Positions 8,913 through 17,179 of a stretch of 64,000 nt of DNA are shown here, in pieces. Where the stretch lies: NCBI GenBank assembly GCA_963795715.1, contig CAWCIY010000004.1, positions 310,001 to 374,000 on the forward strand. Reading direction: 5' to 3'. A model generated the notes under the pieces. The model saw only the letters and a list, made by a program, of their open reading frames with translations, was not told the origin of the DNA and did not search any database. This DNA is from JAFEDN01 sp963795715. GTDB lineage: Bacteria; Pseudomonadota; Gammaproteobacteria; Coxiellales; Coxiellaceae. The stretch's first letter is position 1, and every line of letters begins with the position of its first letter. Made by a program: the position numbers and the translations under genes.

Positions 8913-11237
8913 ATGCGATTTGAAGATATCATTAAAGAAAATAAATTTAATTTCAATAGCAGTTTTGAAGACGTTTCACAAAAAATAGCTGAGTGTTATT
9001 ATTTACGTCCTTACCCTAAAGCTGAAAATAAATTTCCTCATGAAGTCAACAGATACTATCATGGTGCTTTACATGCATGCAGCACTACGAGAAATCTGGA
9101 GATGGAAATTGCATTTATTAACAAACATTTTCCTAAATTATTGATTCCTCCTGATGGAACATCTTTCGATACAGAAACGGTTAAATTGTTAAAATTTGCT
9201 GCTTTTTACCATGACGCCGTAAATACCAGTGAAGTTTACTTTAACGAATATTTACAGGCAGAAAACTTTGAATATGATATGTGTTTACCAGAATTTAAAT
9301 TAACAAAAGATGGAATAATAAAAGTTAGAGCAATAGCCTATGCAATGGCTAACAAAAACGAAAAACAGACTCAATTTAATTTGTATCATGCTCTTATTCA
9401 TGATGCTGATGCCTTAGAGATATTAAGAATAATACCCAGGGAATATTTTATAATCGAGGAACTTGAATTATTTAAGTATTGTATTAAAGGTGAGTCACTT
9501 GAGGAATTAAACGACATACTGGACAATCATAAAGAAACTTATCAAATAATACTAAAACAAAAACCATTGACACCACTTTCATCAACCAAAATTTCACTAC
9601 ATCTACTGTGTGAAAATTATTCGGAAAATTGCTTCGATTCTTTTATAAAAATACAAAAAAAATTAGCCCACGACCACATTGTGGAAGAATGTTTAAAAAA
9701 AGGGGTAATAGTCAGTACCAATAAGATTCCAAATTTAGATATATTAGATTTATACAATCGAAAAAAAAGCAAAAAAATACAAAATATAATCGACTATTTC
9801 ACTACACAGGAACAAAAAAATCAATTTATTGAAATTGATTTTAAAGAACCCTATTGTGTACGCAGACTTGAAAAAATTGATATTGAGTTTGAACAATTAT
9901 ATAAAAATGATTCCATATTAAACGACTTAAAAATCACAAATGTACAAGAATTTAAAAATTATATTAATTTACATTCTAACGCTTGTCCCCGAGGGTTTAA
10001 GTGGAGACCTTCTTCTCTTATTATTCCAGGTATTCCTATCGATACACTTGAAAGAAATTGGGTAGGTGTTTTGATTGATCCAAAATCCAAAACAGTGATT
10101 GCTCCTTATTCTTATAAGAGCGATATAGGTTCTGACGGCATAGCGAATAATCCAAATTTTGATTATAACAGAAAAAAAAATAAAGGCTCAATAGAAGCCT
10201 TAAAATCCAAAATTATTGAACAAAATCAACGAAGAAAAGGTAAACAAAGCGATCTAGGGTTACACTATTTTGGTCAACCGGACTTGGAAAATAACGAAAT
10301 TTTATGTACTTATTTACCAAAAGATATTAAAGGTATTGTAGTACCTAATGCAGGAAAAGAGATTGCGTTAGATGCTTTATTATTAAGAGCTCGTTTTCAT
10401 GAAGCGTTACCCAGATTTTATAGATATGATAAACACATAGGATTAACGTTGGTTTCTGAAGAGGAAATTATTAAACAATCTTGTATTTTGGAAACTAAAT
10501 TATCAGAAACTATCAATAAAGACATCGTTAAAAAGTCTGTAACAAATAATACCGTGTTTTTTGAAAATAATTTTTATGTTAATGAAATAAAACAGATTAG
10601 TCGCGTGACTCGTGAAAAATCTAATCAAAATTTATTAAGATTTCAGTTCGCACATCCAAAAAAAAATGATGTTACTTGTATTGCCAGAATGAAAAAAGAT
10701 AATCCTGTTATCGAATTCTATAAAGATAATGAAAAAACTCCATATACCAATTTTTTTTCAAATAAATTGCCAGCCATTGCTATAAAATACTATGCGGATA
10801 TACTAAATAAATTAAATGTTTTTCTTGAACAAGGTACAATTTCTTCTACTTTAGAAAAAATAGGTATTCTAGATTTAAGATTTTCAGTACAAGATGTTAA
10901 AAATTTTCAAGATTATTATGTTGTATCTGCTACTTTTAAAATTGGCATACAGGAGCAAGCAGATGTTATTCTTAAAAATTTTGTCAATCTTTTTAAGATT
11001 CAAAAATATAAGAAGGTGATTGAGGAATCTCAACTCAGGCAGGTTTTTTTTCCTCTGCCAACAAATCTAGAATTATATTCTAAATTTTTATTAGATTACC
11101 ATGAATTCATGCAAGCTTCTTGTTCGCAACCTATTAATTTTAACAATACAGTATCCATTGTCCCCGAGTTTAAATTGGACTCAACATTGAGCCCGAAGAC
11201 AAATAACCTTGGATTTTCATTCGGGGGAGGGAGTTAG
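8913..11237 (+). CDS. Candidate effector with SidE-type phosphodiesterase (HD-like) domain
   Basis: 774 residues, strongly AT-rich, standing alone between IS remnants. The N-terminal 200 residues carry YYHGALHA (His50, His54), a hydrophobic helix ending FYHDAVN (His100-Asp101) and IHDADALEI (His163-Asp164). The order and spacing resemble the phosphodiesterase domain of Legionella SidE proteins, which cleave ADP-ribosylated ubiquitin to give phosphoribosyl-ubiquitin links or, in the Dup enzymes, remove them. The reading of the family is from memory of the motifs. The acidic residue that follows HD in SidE is not in its usual place (N instead of RE). The remaining 550 residues match nothing I recognise. 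No signal peptide or membrane segment is visible, as expected for a type IV secretion substrate. A weak ribosome site and TATAAT at about 8867 precede it. Alternative: another HD-superfamily phosphohydrolase. Confidence 0.6.
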   Translation: MRFEDIIKENKFNFNSSFEDVSQKIAECYYLRPYPKAENKFPHEVNRYYHGALHACSTTRNLEMEIAFINKHFPKLLIPPDGTSFDTETVKLLKFAAFYHDAVNTSEVYFNEYLQAENFEYDMCLPEFKLTKDGIIKVRAIAYAMANKNEKQTQFNLYHALIHDADALEILRIIPREYFIIEELELFKYCIKGESLEELNDILDNHKETYQIILKQKPLTPLSSTKISLHLLCENYSENCFDSFIKIQKKLAHDHIVEECLKKGVIVSTNKIPNLDILDLYNRKKSKKIQNIIDYFTTQEQKNQFIEIDFKEPYCVRRLEKIDIEFEQLYKNDSILNDLKITNVQEFKNYINLHSNACPRGFKWRPSSLIIPGIPIDTLERNWVGVLIDPKSKTVIAPYSYKSDIGSDGIANNPNFDYNRKKNKGSIEALKSKIIEQNQRRKGKQSDLGLHYFGQPDLENNEILCTYLPKDIKGIVVPNAGKEIALDALLLRARFHEALPRFYRYDKHIGLTLVSEEEIIKQSCILETKLSETINKDIVKKSVTNNTVFFENNFYVNEIKQISRVTREKSNQNLLRFQFAHPKKNDVTCIARMKKDNPVIEFYKDNEKTPYTNFFSNKLPAIAIKYYADILNKLNVFLEQGTISSTLEKIGILDLRFSVQDVKNFQDYYVVSATFKIGIQEQADVILKNFVNLFKIQKYKKVIEESQLRQVFFPLPTNLELYSKFLLDYHEFMQASCSQPINFNNTVSIVPEFKLDSTLSPKTNNLGFSFGGGS

Positions 11238-11350
11238 AGATGTTACGTGAACACTACTGATTTTCTTTGGCTTGAAAAAATACTGCTAAGCGTAGTGCTA
11301 AAAACAGCGCCTCTTGATCAGCATCAACATTGTTAAAGATTCCAAAAAAG

Positions 11351-11443
11351 ATGACTCATCCAAATAATACTTTTGCCACTCCTATCAGCCAACGGCCCTT
11401 GGAGCTTGGATTTGATATTGTCGTTCATTCTGCGACTAAATAG
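11351..11443 (+). pseudogene. Cystathionine gamma-synthase/lyase fragment
   Basis: About 30 codons read NNTFATPISQRPLELG followed by DIVVHSATK and a stop. This is the PLP-lysine region of Cys/Met-metabolism enzymes: the final Lys of SATK is the cofactor lysine, and conserved NTFATP precedes it. Nothing before or after in any frame extends the similarity convincingly. It is a gene scrap next to the IS66 left end, in the otherwise gene-free interval 11238-11520. Confidence 0.75.
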
Positions 11444-11605
11444 CAGCATCTCGCCCGGACCTCTGTAAACGTTTAGGAAACGCCATTCCCTGATTGGGTC
11501 AAAGTTGTATAAATTGAGGAGTAAGCCCCTAATAATCCCATCTTTTTAGAATAAGAATAATTTGATTGAATGATTTTACTGATTAATTAAAGGAGGTAAA
11601 ACCTG

Positions 11606-11956
11606 ATGACTGACCAAAATGCTATTATTTCTAATTTAGAAATTACGCACCGTAAAAAACCTCAATACAGTGAGGAGCAGCGCAAGAAATACTATCAAGA
11701 TTACCAAGCTAGCAAATTAAGCATAGAAAAATATTGTGAGCTTCATAAAATATCTCAATCGGCGCTTCATAAATGGATTAAAAAATTTCAGCTGAATCAT
11801 TTTTTCACCCCAGTCAATCCTGGGTCATCCATTAATCATTTCAACAAGCAAAGTTTTGAAATCATTTTTTCTAATGGTATTCGACTCAGGTTTCCAGAAC
11901 TGATTGATCCAGTGGTCATCAAACAATTAATTAAGGAATTGAGTGCATGCAATTAA
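11606..11956 (+). CDS. tnpA: IS66 accessory protein TnpA
   Basis: A 116-residue protein with the helix-turn-helix EEQRKKYYQDYQASKLSIE...SQSALHKWIKKF near residues 23-60, typical of the small IS66 OrfA proteins, which bind DNA and are needed for transposition together with TnpB and TnpC. Ribosome site AAAGGAGG lies just before ATG 11606. The last codons overlap the ATG of tnpB (11947), a normal translational coupling for IS66. This is the only IS66 gene in the element that is intact. Confidence 0.85.
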   Translation: MTDQNAIISNLEITHRKKPQYSEEQRKKYYQDYQASKLSIEKYCELHKISQSALHKWIKKFQLNHFFTPVNPGSSINHFNKQSFEIIFSNGIRLRFPELIDPVVIKQLIKELSACN

Positions 11957-12162
11957 AATTATCATCGCCGAAGATATGGCTGGCCACTCAAGCGATTGAT
12001 TTTCGATTGTCGATAGATGGTTTATGCCAAATGATTCAATCCAAATTTAACCTGAATTTAAAAGAGGGTCTATTTATTTTTTATAACAGAACCCGGAAGA
12101 AAATAAAGATATTTACCTGATATCAGAATGGATTTGTGCTGGTTTATAAGCGTCTTGAGCAA
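11947..12162 (+). pseudogene. tnpB: IS66 TnpB remnant with in-frame stop
   Basis: Reads MQLKLSSPKIWLATQAIDFR...IDGLCQMIQSKFNLNLKEG, the conserved IS66 OrfB start, then FIFYNRTRKKIKIFT, a TGA where this family has Trp (KILxW), and YQNGFVLVYKRLEQ. After about 12162 the rest of tnpB (about 40 codons) is absent and the reading runs straight into the tnpC N-terminal region. Both the stop and the deletion make it non-functional. Confidence 0.85.
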
Positions 12163-13560
12163 AGAACAATTCAAATTAGCGCACAAAGAAAATTTGACCG
12201 TTCTTCGGAGAATAGTCAAACCCTGCAGATGGAGATCGTTTTTAACGAGGATGGCTGTATCACACAACCACCCGAAAAAGAAGAAGTTGAGCATATTAGC
12301 TATACACGTAGAAAAAAAAACCTGTGGACGTAAGTTAGATACTTCAAAACTTCCTCGTGAACAACAAATTCATGATTTACCGGCTTGTGAAAAAGTCTGT
12401 TCCTGCGGTTGCCAACTTAAAAAAATAGGTGAAGATATTTCCGAACAAATTGAACGGATCCCCGAACAGGTTAAGGTGATTGAACATGTCAGGCCCAAAT
12501 ATGCTTGCCCTCGTTGTGAAACCATTAAAGCGGCTGAGAAACCCGAATGTCCACTACCTAAATGCATGGCGACATCGGGATTTATTACCGATGTCATTAT
12601 TAAAAAATACGAGCATCATTTACCGCTGTATCGTCAATCTAAAATTTTGTTGCAGGCGGGTTTAGAGATTCCTGACAATACGTTAGGCAACTGGGTGATG
12701 GGATCGGCAGAAGTGTTAACGCCTTTGGGAGAAGCACTGCAACAGCAATTTTTAAAGATCGGAATTTTACAAGCAGATGAAACCACCGTCAAAGTATTAA
12801 AACCGGATAAAGAAGGCTATCTTTGGGCTTATCATAGTTGTGAACCCAACAATCGATTTATTTTCTTTGAATTTAGCCTGACTCGAAGTGGAGATAATGT
12901 CAATCGGCGATTGAAAGACTTAAAGGTCTGCTCCAAACAGACGGCTACAGCGGCTATAATGAGCAGAGGAAAAAGTCTGAAGTGATTAATTTTGGCTGTT
13001 GGGACCCTGCCAGGAGAAAGTTTGTAGAAGTGATTAAAGTGAATGGTAACAATAAGGCTGGCAAAGCGGGAGAATTATTGGGAATCATAGATAAACTATA
13101 TGAAGTAGAAAGAGAAGCTAAAGATCAAAGTTTTATTAAACGGAAAAGCATTCGTCAGGAAAAATCTAAACCTTTACTCGAATTAATTTATTTAAAACTA
13201 CAAAAAATCAATGCGCCCCCGCAAAGTGCATTAGGGAAAGCGGTGCGGTACGCATTAAATCAATGGCCTTATTTATCAAACTATATTGATTACGGTGAGA
13301 TCGAGATTAGCAATTGTTGGATTGAAAATCAAATTCGTCCCTTTGCCCTGGGCAGGAAAAATTGGTTATTCGTCGGAAATGAAATGAGTGCTAATAAATC
13401 AGCCCTTCTTTATAGCCTTATTCAGACCTGCAAACTAAATCAGATCGACCCCCGTAATTATTTAATTTATGTCCTTAATCAAGTACACAAAATGCGCCGT
13501 AAAGAAATTGACCCTGAGATCTTGTTACCACAATTTATCAACAGAAAATTACTCGGTTAA
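12163..13560 (+). pseudogene. tnpC: IS66 transposase TnpC, frameshifted
   Basis: Three reading frames are needed. The first piece (KFDRSSENSQTLQMEIVFNED) is the FGRSSE region and runs to about 12330. The second (12330 to about 12925) carries the zinc-finger-like CSCGCQLKKIGED, CPRCE, and the first catalytic acid in LQADETTVKVL. A one-base shift near 12925 then gives the LQTDGYSGYNEQRKK motif and the C-terminal third with GEIEISNCWIENQIRPFALG. The N-terminal helical region is cut short by the tnpB-tnpC deletion. The DDE residues are still legible but no single frame contains them. Confidence 0.88.
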
Positions 13561-13594
13561 TGAATTCTTCAAGATGGGATTATTAGGGGCTTAC

Positions 13595-13771
13595 ACTGAA
13601 ATTGCTCGTAATCGTGATGCACAAGGTGTTAAGCAAAACAAAATCGCAGCCAAAGTCGGTGGCAAGATTGCTGGTGGTGCGCGTAAAGAACTGGAAAAAG
13701 CTAGTGGTCAGAAGGTCGTGAGTAAAACTAATTATTTGCCTGAGACTAAGAAAATAAAAGAAACAGCCTAA
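13595..13771 (+). pseudogene. DinD-like C-terminal fragment cut by IS66
   Basis: Directly after the IS66 right end the sequence reads EIARNRDAQGVKQNKIAAKV, then GGKIAGGARKELEKASGQKVV, then SKTNYLP to a stop. The AGGARKELEKASGQ...VVS..NYLP ending is that of DNA-damage-inducible protein D (Bro-N/DinD family). All upstream sequence is gone; no N-terminal part was found on the far side of the IS at 11520. The open frame continues into the IS repeat only by chance. Confidence 0.7.
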
Positions 13772-13824
13772 TATTTTGATGTTGCGTTGGAACCTAAAAG
13801 GGCGCGCTCCTGGTTAAAACTGGA

Positions 13825-13904
13825 AACTGGGGTCAAGTCTGAAATTTTAAGCAGATTCTCTATTCAAGAAAAATCTACTTAAAATTTCAGACTTGACCCC
13901 AGTT
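13825..13904. repeat. 80-bp MITE-like palindrome with perfect 27-bp arms
   Basis: Arms 13825-13851 and 13878-13904 are exact reverse complements, starting aactggggtcaagtctgaa; the 26-bp centre is partly self-complementary. The outer aactggggtcaag resembles the GGGGTCA-type ends seen around REP-associated (Y1) transposases in gammaproteobacteria. A second, diverged end (aactggggtcaaggccgaa) sits at 16081. This copy separates the yoeB C-terminus from any N-terminal part, so it appears to have inserted in that gene or to mark a recombination joint. Confidence 0.85.
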
Positions 13905-14100
13905 GCCTTTCTTAATTAAAGACATTATTCGCAATCCTTTTAATGGAATAGGAAAACCTGAAGCGTTAAAGTTCGAATTAACAGGAAAATGGTCGAGAAG
14001 AATTAATGACGAACATCGCCTTATTTATCAAATAAAGAATTCTGATTTAATTATTCTTAAATGCCGATATCATTTAGCCTGGATTACTTCATCGGCTTAG
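13905..14100 (+). pseudogene. YoeB-type toxin, N-terminus replaced by MITE
   Basis: Reads LIKDIIRNPFNGIGKPEALK, FELTGKWSRRINDEHRLIYQI and LKCRYH, the C-terminal two thirds of the YoeB/Txe mRNA interferase (ribosome-dependent RNase of YefM-YoeB toxin-antitoxin pairs). Intact YoeB is about 84 residues; roughly the first 25 are missing because the palindrome ends exactly where they should be. The catalytic Glu/Arg (in the middle segment) and terminal His-Tyr region partly remain (CRYHLAW instead of CRYHY, so the C-terminus also runs on). No antitoxin gene is seen upstream. Confidence 0.85.
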
Positions 14101-14311
14101 GACAAACGGCCTATAGCCTATTAACCGGCGTACATTTCCAATGGGTATACGACACCCCATACTCAGTCAAGACTTCCTCGATTTAATCACCGTATTACAA
14201 AATATGCGAAACTCCCGTCCCCATTAAATACCGAATCCCTGATTGTAAAGTTCCGGTTAATCAATTAAAATAAAAAAAATGTTATATGTCGATTCTTAAC
14301 GGAGATGAAAA

Positions 14312-15412
14312 ATGAAAAGAAAAAGAATAAGAATAGATGATGTGTATGCCAAACAGGCCGGTGTAGAGGGTTTTTACAAAGTTTTACGCCGCGCTACTAA
14401 TCAAGATGTATGCTCTTATGCTATATTAACTGGTCGGTATACTGTGAAATCAAACGGCGTACTTTTGCCAGAGATGTCTAAGGTATACAAATGCACTGAA
14501 GATGATATTCGCCGTGAATTAGGTGAATTGAATGCTGACAGCATAAGGGTTATTTTATCTGAACAAACTTCTGCACACTTCCGTTATAACATAGATAGAT
14601 TTTTCTTTCGAAATGAAAAGGAGCTTTCAGAGCTCTGCCCCGATTTAATAAAAATAAAAAATCTCATGAAATCATTATGCAACGAAGAAACATTAGACAA
14701 CGAAAATAAAAATACGAATCCGGAAGTTAACCCTATTCAGCCTAATGTGTTAAACCAAAAAAAAAGAAAAGAGCCAGAGCCAACAGCCGTACCGTTAACA
14801 ACTCATCTGATGCGAAATGATCAGAAACAAAATCTTTCTTCTTTGTTTCAAAATTTAGTCGACCTCGAGAGTAAAAATTTATTTACTTTATTTCGAACCC
14901 AACTAACATTATCAAAGATATTGATGCATCCTGATTTTCGTTTCTCAAGTCAAGATTCATCAACAAATAATCAGGTGACCAATGATCAGAAAGAAGATCT
15001 TTCTTCTTTGTTTGGAGAGCTAAAGACCAATACGAATAGTAATTTTATTTATATCTCTGACCTCAGAACAAGATTATTAATGGTATTAAGCCATCCTGAT
15101 TTTTATTTCTCCACAAATGATCTCACCAAAATTGCGGACTTAGGAAGGATTAATTTAACGATCTTATCTCTAATCAATTCAACGTTGAAAATGATATTTG
15201 CCTACCTTGATTTTCGTGCCTCAAATCAAACAGCAGAAATATTAGATTCACCCAAAGTTCTCGAAAAAAATATGATCTTAGTACAAACAGCTAATTTAAC
15301 AGGTTATTACGATACTCTTTTCCGGCATCAGCACGGGAATAGAGGGAACCCAGATTATAGTTCCATCCCTCAAGTCAGTTCAACTTCAACGACACTATTC
15401 GGCAGCCGTTAA
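14312..15412 (+). CDS. Unknown protein with three imperfect internal repeats (candidate effector)
   Basis: 366 residues, well-placed ribosome site (ACGGAGATGAAAA before ATG 14312). Not recognised. The N-terminal 110 residues are charged. Residues about 165-310 hold three diverged repeats of about 55 residues: two begin NDQK(Q/E)(N/D)LSSLF, and all end in HPDFRFSSQD, HPDFYFSTND or YLDFRASNQ. The linker (110-160) is Lys/Asn/Pro-rich. No signal peptide or membrane segment. Soluble helical repeats with Asn/Lys/Ser-rich composition in this genomic setting fit a secreted effector, but no motif assigns a function. It ends tail-to-tail with the mnmG fragment, overlapping it by four bases. Confidence 0.6.
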   Translation: MKRKRIRIDDVYAKQAGVEGFYKVLRRATNQDVCSYAILTGRYTVKSNGVLLPEMSKVYKCTEDDIRRELGELNADSIRVILSEQTSAHFRYNIDRFFFRNEKELSELCPDLIKIKNLMKSLCNEETLDNENKNTNPEVNPIQPNVLNQKKRKEPEPTAVPLTTHLMRNDQKQNLSSLFQNLVDLESKNLFTLFRTQLTLSKILMHPDFRFSSQDSSTNNQVTNDQKEDLSSLFGELKTNTNSNFIYISDLRTRLLMVLSHPDFYFSTNDLTKIADLGRINLTILSLINSTLKMIFAYLDFRASNQTAEILDSPKVLEKNMILVQTANLTGYYDTLFRHQHGNRGNPDYSSIPQVSSTSTTLFGSR

Positions 15413-16076
15413 TTTGATTTCATCATTCTCTTCAACTGAATCAGTAACAGAGAAATGGCGGCTGGCGTGATGCCGGGATTCTTTTGGCTTGAGCGATGGT
15501 GGCTAGTTTGACTCGCTGCAATTTCTGCTGTAATTCTGCGGATAATCCTGAAATATTTTGGTAATCGAATGTAGGTGGAATGGGCGTCGCCTCATATTTC
15601 TGCTGGCGTAAGATTTCGGATTCCTAACTAGATAAATAGCCCTGATACTGCGCTTGAATATCCACCTGCTCCGCTACTGCAGGATCATCAATCGTTCGTA
15701 ATTGACTTGCGAGCGACGTAACAACTCCCACGCGTTATATTCGCGTTCCAACGGTTGGGAAAATAAATCAGCAAATTGCTGCGCTGCAGGCGTTTGCGGA
15801 TGAATCCATAGGTCACGCAGGCGTTGGGTTTCGCGTTCAATCGCCGTACGTTTTTCGCTAAAACGGAGCCAGCGCTGTTCATCACGCAATCCCAATTGAT
15901 GACCGATTTCCGTGAGCCGTAAATCGGCATTATCCTGCCGCAAAGACCACCGATATTCAGCACGGCTGGTAAACATGCGATAAGGTTCATTGGTCCCCAA
16001 AGTGACTAAATCGTCGATCAATACGCCGATATAAGCCAAATCGCGCCCGATTACCCACGGATCGCGCCCTTGAATT
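15409..16076 (-). pseudogene. mnmG: mnmG (gidA) C-terminal fragment
   Basis: Reads QGRDPWVIGRDLAYIGVLID, then the highly conserved TLGTNEPYRMFTSRAEYR. These belong to MnmG, the FAD enzyme that with MnmE modifies tRNA wobble uridine. After LMILQ a stop at 15674 and a frame change follow; the last part (DIQAQYQGYLS, then PPTFDYQNISGLSAELQQKL and PGITPAAISLLL) is in other frames. The N-terminal two thirds with the FAD site are absent: similarity stops at the aactggggtcaag end at 16080. An intact mnmG must exist elsewhere because the gene is near-universal. GC is higher than in the surroundings. Confidence 0.9.
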
Positions 16077-16092
16077 TGAAAACTGGGGTCAA

Positions 16093-16380
16093 GGCCGAAA
16101 TGTTAAAACCAAAAGACGTGTTCTGGCAGCCAATGGCTCGCCCGAACCGCTATTTATCACGGACGAAGCTCGGACTTCGTTTTATACCGAAATCAAAATA
16201 CATTCTGAATTTTTAACAGAAGAACCTGAAACCCCGAAAAGGAAAGGGGTATATGATGGGGTACATGATGACGGTCAGATTCATTTATCTCAGACAGAAC
16301 TAAAGATTTTGAATATCGTTCAGGAAGCTCCCGTGGGGACAATTTGCGTTCCTGCCAAATTAGAGCAGGAACACGTATTT
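16093..16380 (+). pseudogene. Schlafen/AlbA_2-type ATP-binding protein, C-terminal fragment
   Basis: Reads LAANGSPEPLFITDEARTSF and YTEIKIHSEFL, then TELKILNIVQEAP. The NGSP.P.F.TDD.R..F...I.IH block followed by the beginning of a winged helix is the usual C-terminus of 'RecG-like'/AlbA_2 (Schlafen) proteins, often regulators near mobile elements. It starts at the MITE-like end at 16081 and ends against the inverted repeat flanking the twintron. Low certainty on the exact family. Confidence 0.5.
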
Positions 16381-16390
16381 TCTTTTTTTC

Positions 16391-16466
16391 GATCATATAC
16401 CTCTCCCACCTGAAGATGCGAACTTTTAGCATCCCATTGACGCATCGCCTTCGCCAAGTTGCTAGC
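16391..16466. repeat. Inverted repeat flanking the twintron (left copy)
   Basis: The reverse complement of this segment aligns with 20296-20362 with scattered mismatches; both contain cttcgcatcttcaggt or ttcgcatcttcaggtgggag and end ggtata(t)gatc. Both copies can be read as protein ...AK(S/T)SHLQVGEV, so they may be copies of the same gene piece or element end. They lie immediately outside the predicted intron ends, in opposite orientation. Confidence 0.75.
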
Positions 16467-16504
16467 TGGTAGAGAGGCGTAATCACTTACGTCTCCCCCC
16501 ATTT

Positions 16505-16539
16505 AGAACCGCATCGTGCGCTATTAACGCAATGGGCTC
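16505..16539 (-). ncRNA. Domain V of the outer group II intron
   Basis: Minus strand GAGCCCATTGCG, TTAATAGC, GCACGATGCGGTTC folds as the conserved domain V hairpin: outer stem GAGCC/GGTTC, tetraloop-type tip. It lies 30 bases downstream of the reverse transcriptase stop, as in other introns of this type. Its catalytic AGC triad equivalent (GAGCC) is intact. Confidence 0.75.
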
Positions 16540-16568
16540 AAGATCATATCCTTCACGTGTTTGTACTT

Positions 16569-17098
16569 TCAAAATAGTCGGCAATGTATCTTCACTTGAG
16601 GCAAAGGATTTCTTGCCGTATACAGTTCAAATTTATCCCAATCAAAGGATTTACGTTGACTACGCCGATTTAACCATTTAAACATAATTCGTTCGGCTGC
16701 TTTTAGAAATATTCCTACGCTCTTACTGTTGAAGCTCACGCCATAATATTGAACGTGGCCTCTTAACTTTGCTCGAAATATTTTCCAAATTTCGCCTAAT
16801 GTCTTTTGGTTCCGAATTTCGCGTGCCCAGCTATTCACCTTCTTGAGTTTGCTACGTAGCCGTTTTCCACTGGTTTTAACCTTTGGAATCACTTTGCCTC
16901 GCAGCGATCTACCCAGATAGAAGGTGAAGCCCAGAAAATCAAAGCTTTCTTGTTTCTCGTTGCGACTCTCCTTTGCTTTTGAAAATTCGACCAGCTTGGT
17001 CTTATCTTCGTTCAGCTTCAGTTTGTACTTGGCTAGTCGCTTGCCTAAAGCTTCCTTGATTCGCCTCGCATCATTGGCATATTGGCAGCAGATCACCA
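16569..17098 (-). pseudogene. Outer intron reverse transcriptase, C-terminal part
   Basis: Starts in mid-domain with VICCQYANDARRIKEALGKR, the residues following the YADD box, continues with NEDKTKLVEF and FDFLGFTFYLG, then KVKTSGKRLRSKLKK of the maturase (X) domain, and ends QVKIHCRLF. It is the direct continuation of the N-terminal part at 18972-19825; the two are separated by the nested intron 17099-18971. Joining the exons reads GAT GAT A|TG GTG ATC, giving YADDMVICC in frame. Confidence 0.9.
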
Positions 17099-17136
17099 GT
17101 CGAGTAGCCCAAGGGAATCTCACCCTCAGGCTCTCA

Positions 17137-17172
17137 CAGATCCGGTCGGGAGCCTCTCGACTCAACCGGCTC
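17137..17172 (-). ncRNA. Domain V of the nested group II intron
   Basis: Minus strand begins GAGCCGGTTGAG, has a GAGA tip region and closes CCGGATCTG, forming the expected 34-36 base hairpin. It is followed by a domain VI helix (CCTGAGGGTGAGATTCCC) carrying a bulged-A candidate, then the 3' end at 17099. It lies 8 bases after the reverse transcriptase stop. Confidence 0.85.
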
Positions 17173-17179
17173 TTATTGT

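Larger units (their letters stand above)
11521..13594 (+). mobile_element. IS66-family element, degenerate, with perfect 22-bp terminal repeats
   Basis: Perfect 22-bp inverted repeats sit at 11521-11542 (beginning gtaagcccctaataatccc) and 13573-13594. Between them are tnpA, tnpB and tnpC in the usual order, but tnpB has a nonsense codon and tnpC has frameshifts. The 2074-bp length is about 400 bp short of a normal IS66 because the tnpB-tnpC junction is deleted. The flanking 8-mers (attgagga and actgaaat) do not match as the 8-bp target duplication expected for IS66, so the element or its neighbourhood has recombined. Its right end abuts a dinD C-terminus. Confidence 0.9.

Noticed and set aside
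13825..13904. Palindrome as an intrinsic terminator
   Set aside because: Stem of 27 perfect pairs with no T-tract and duplicated end at 16081 fits a small mobile element better.
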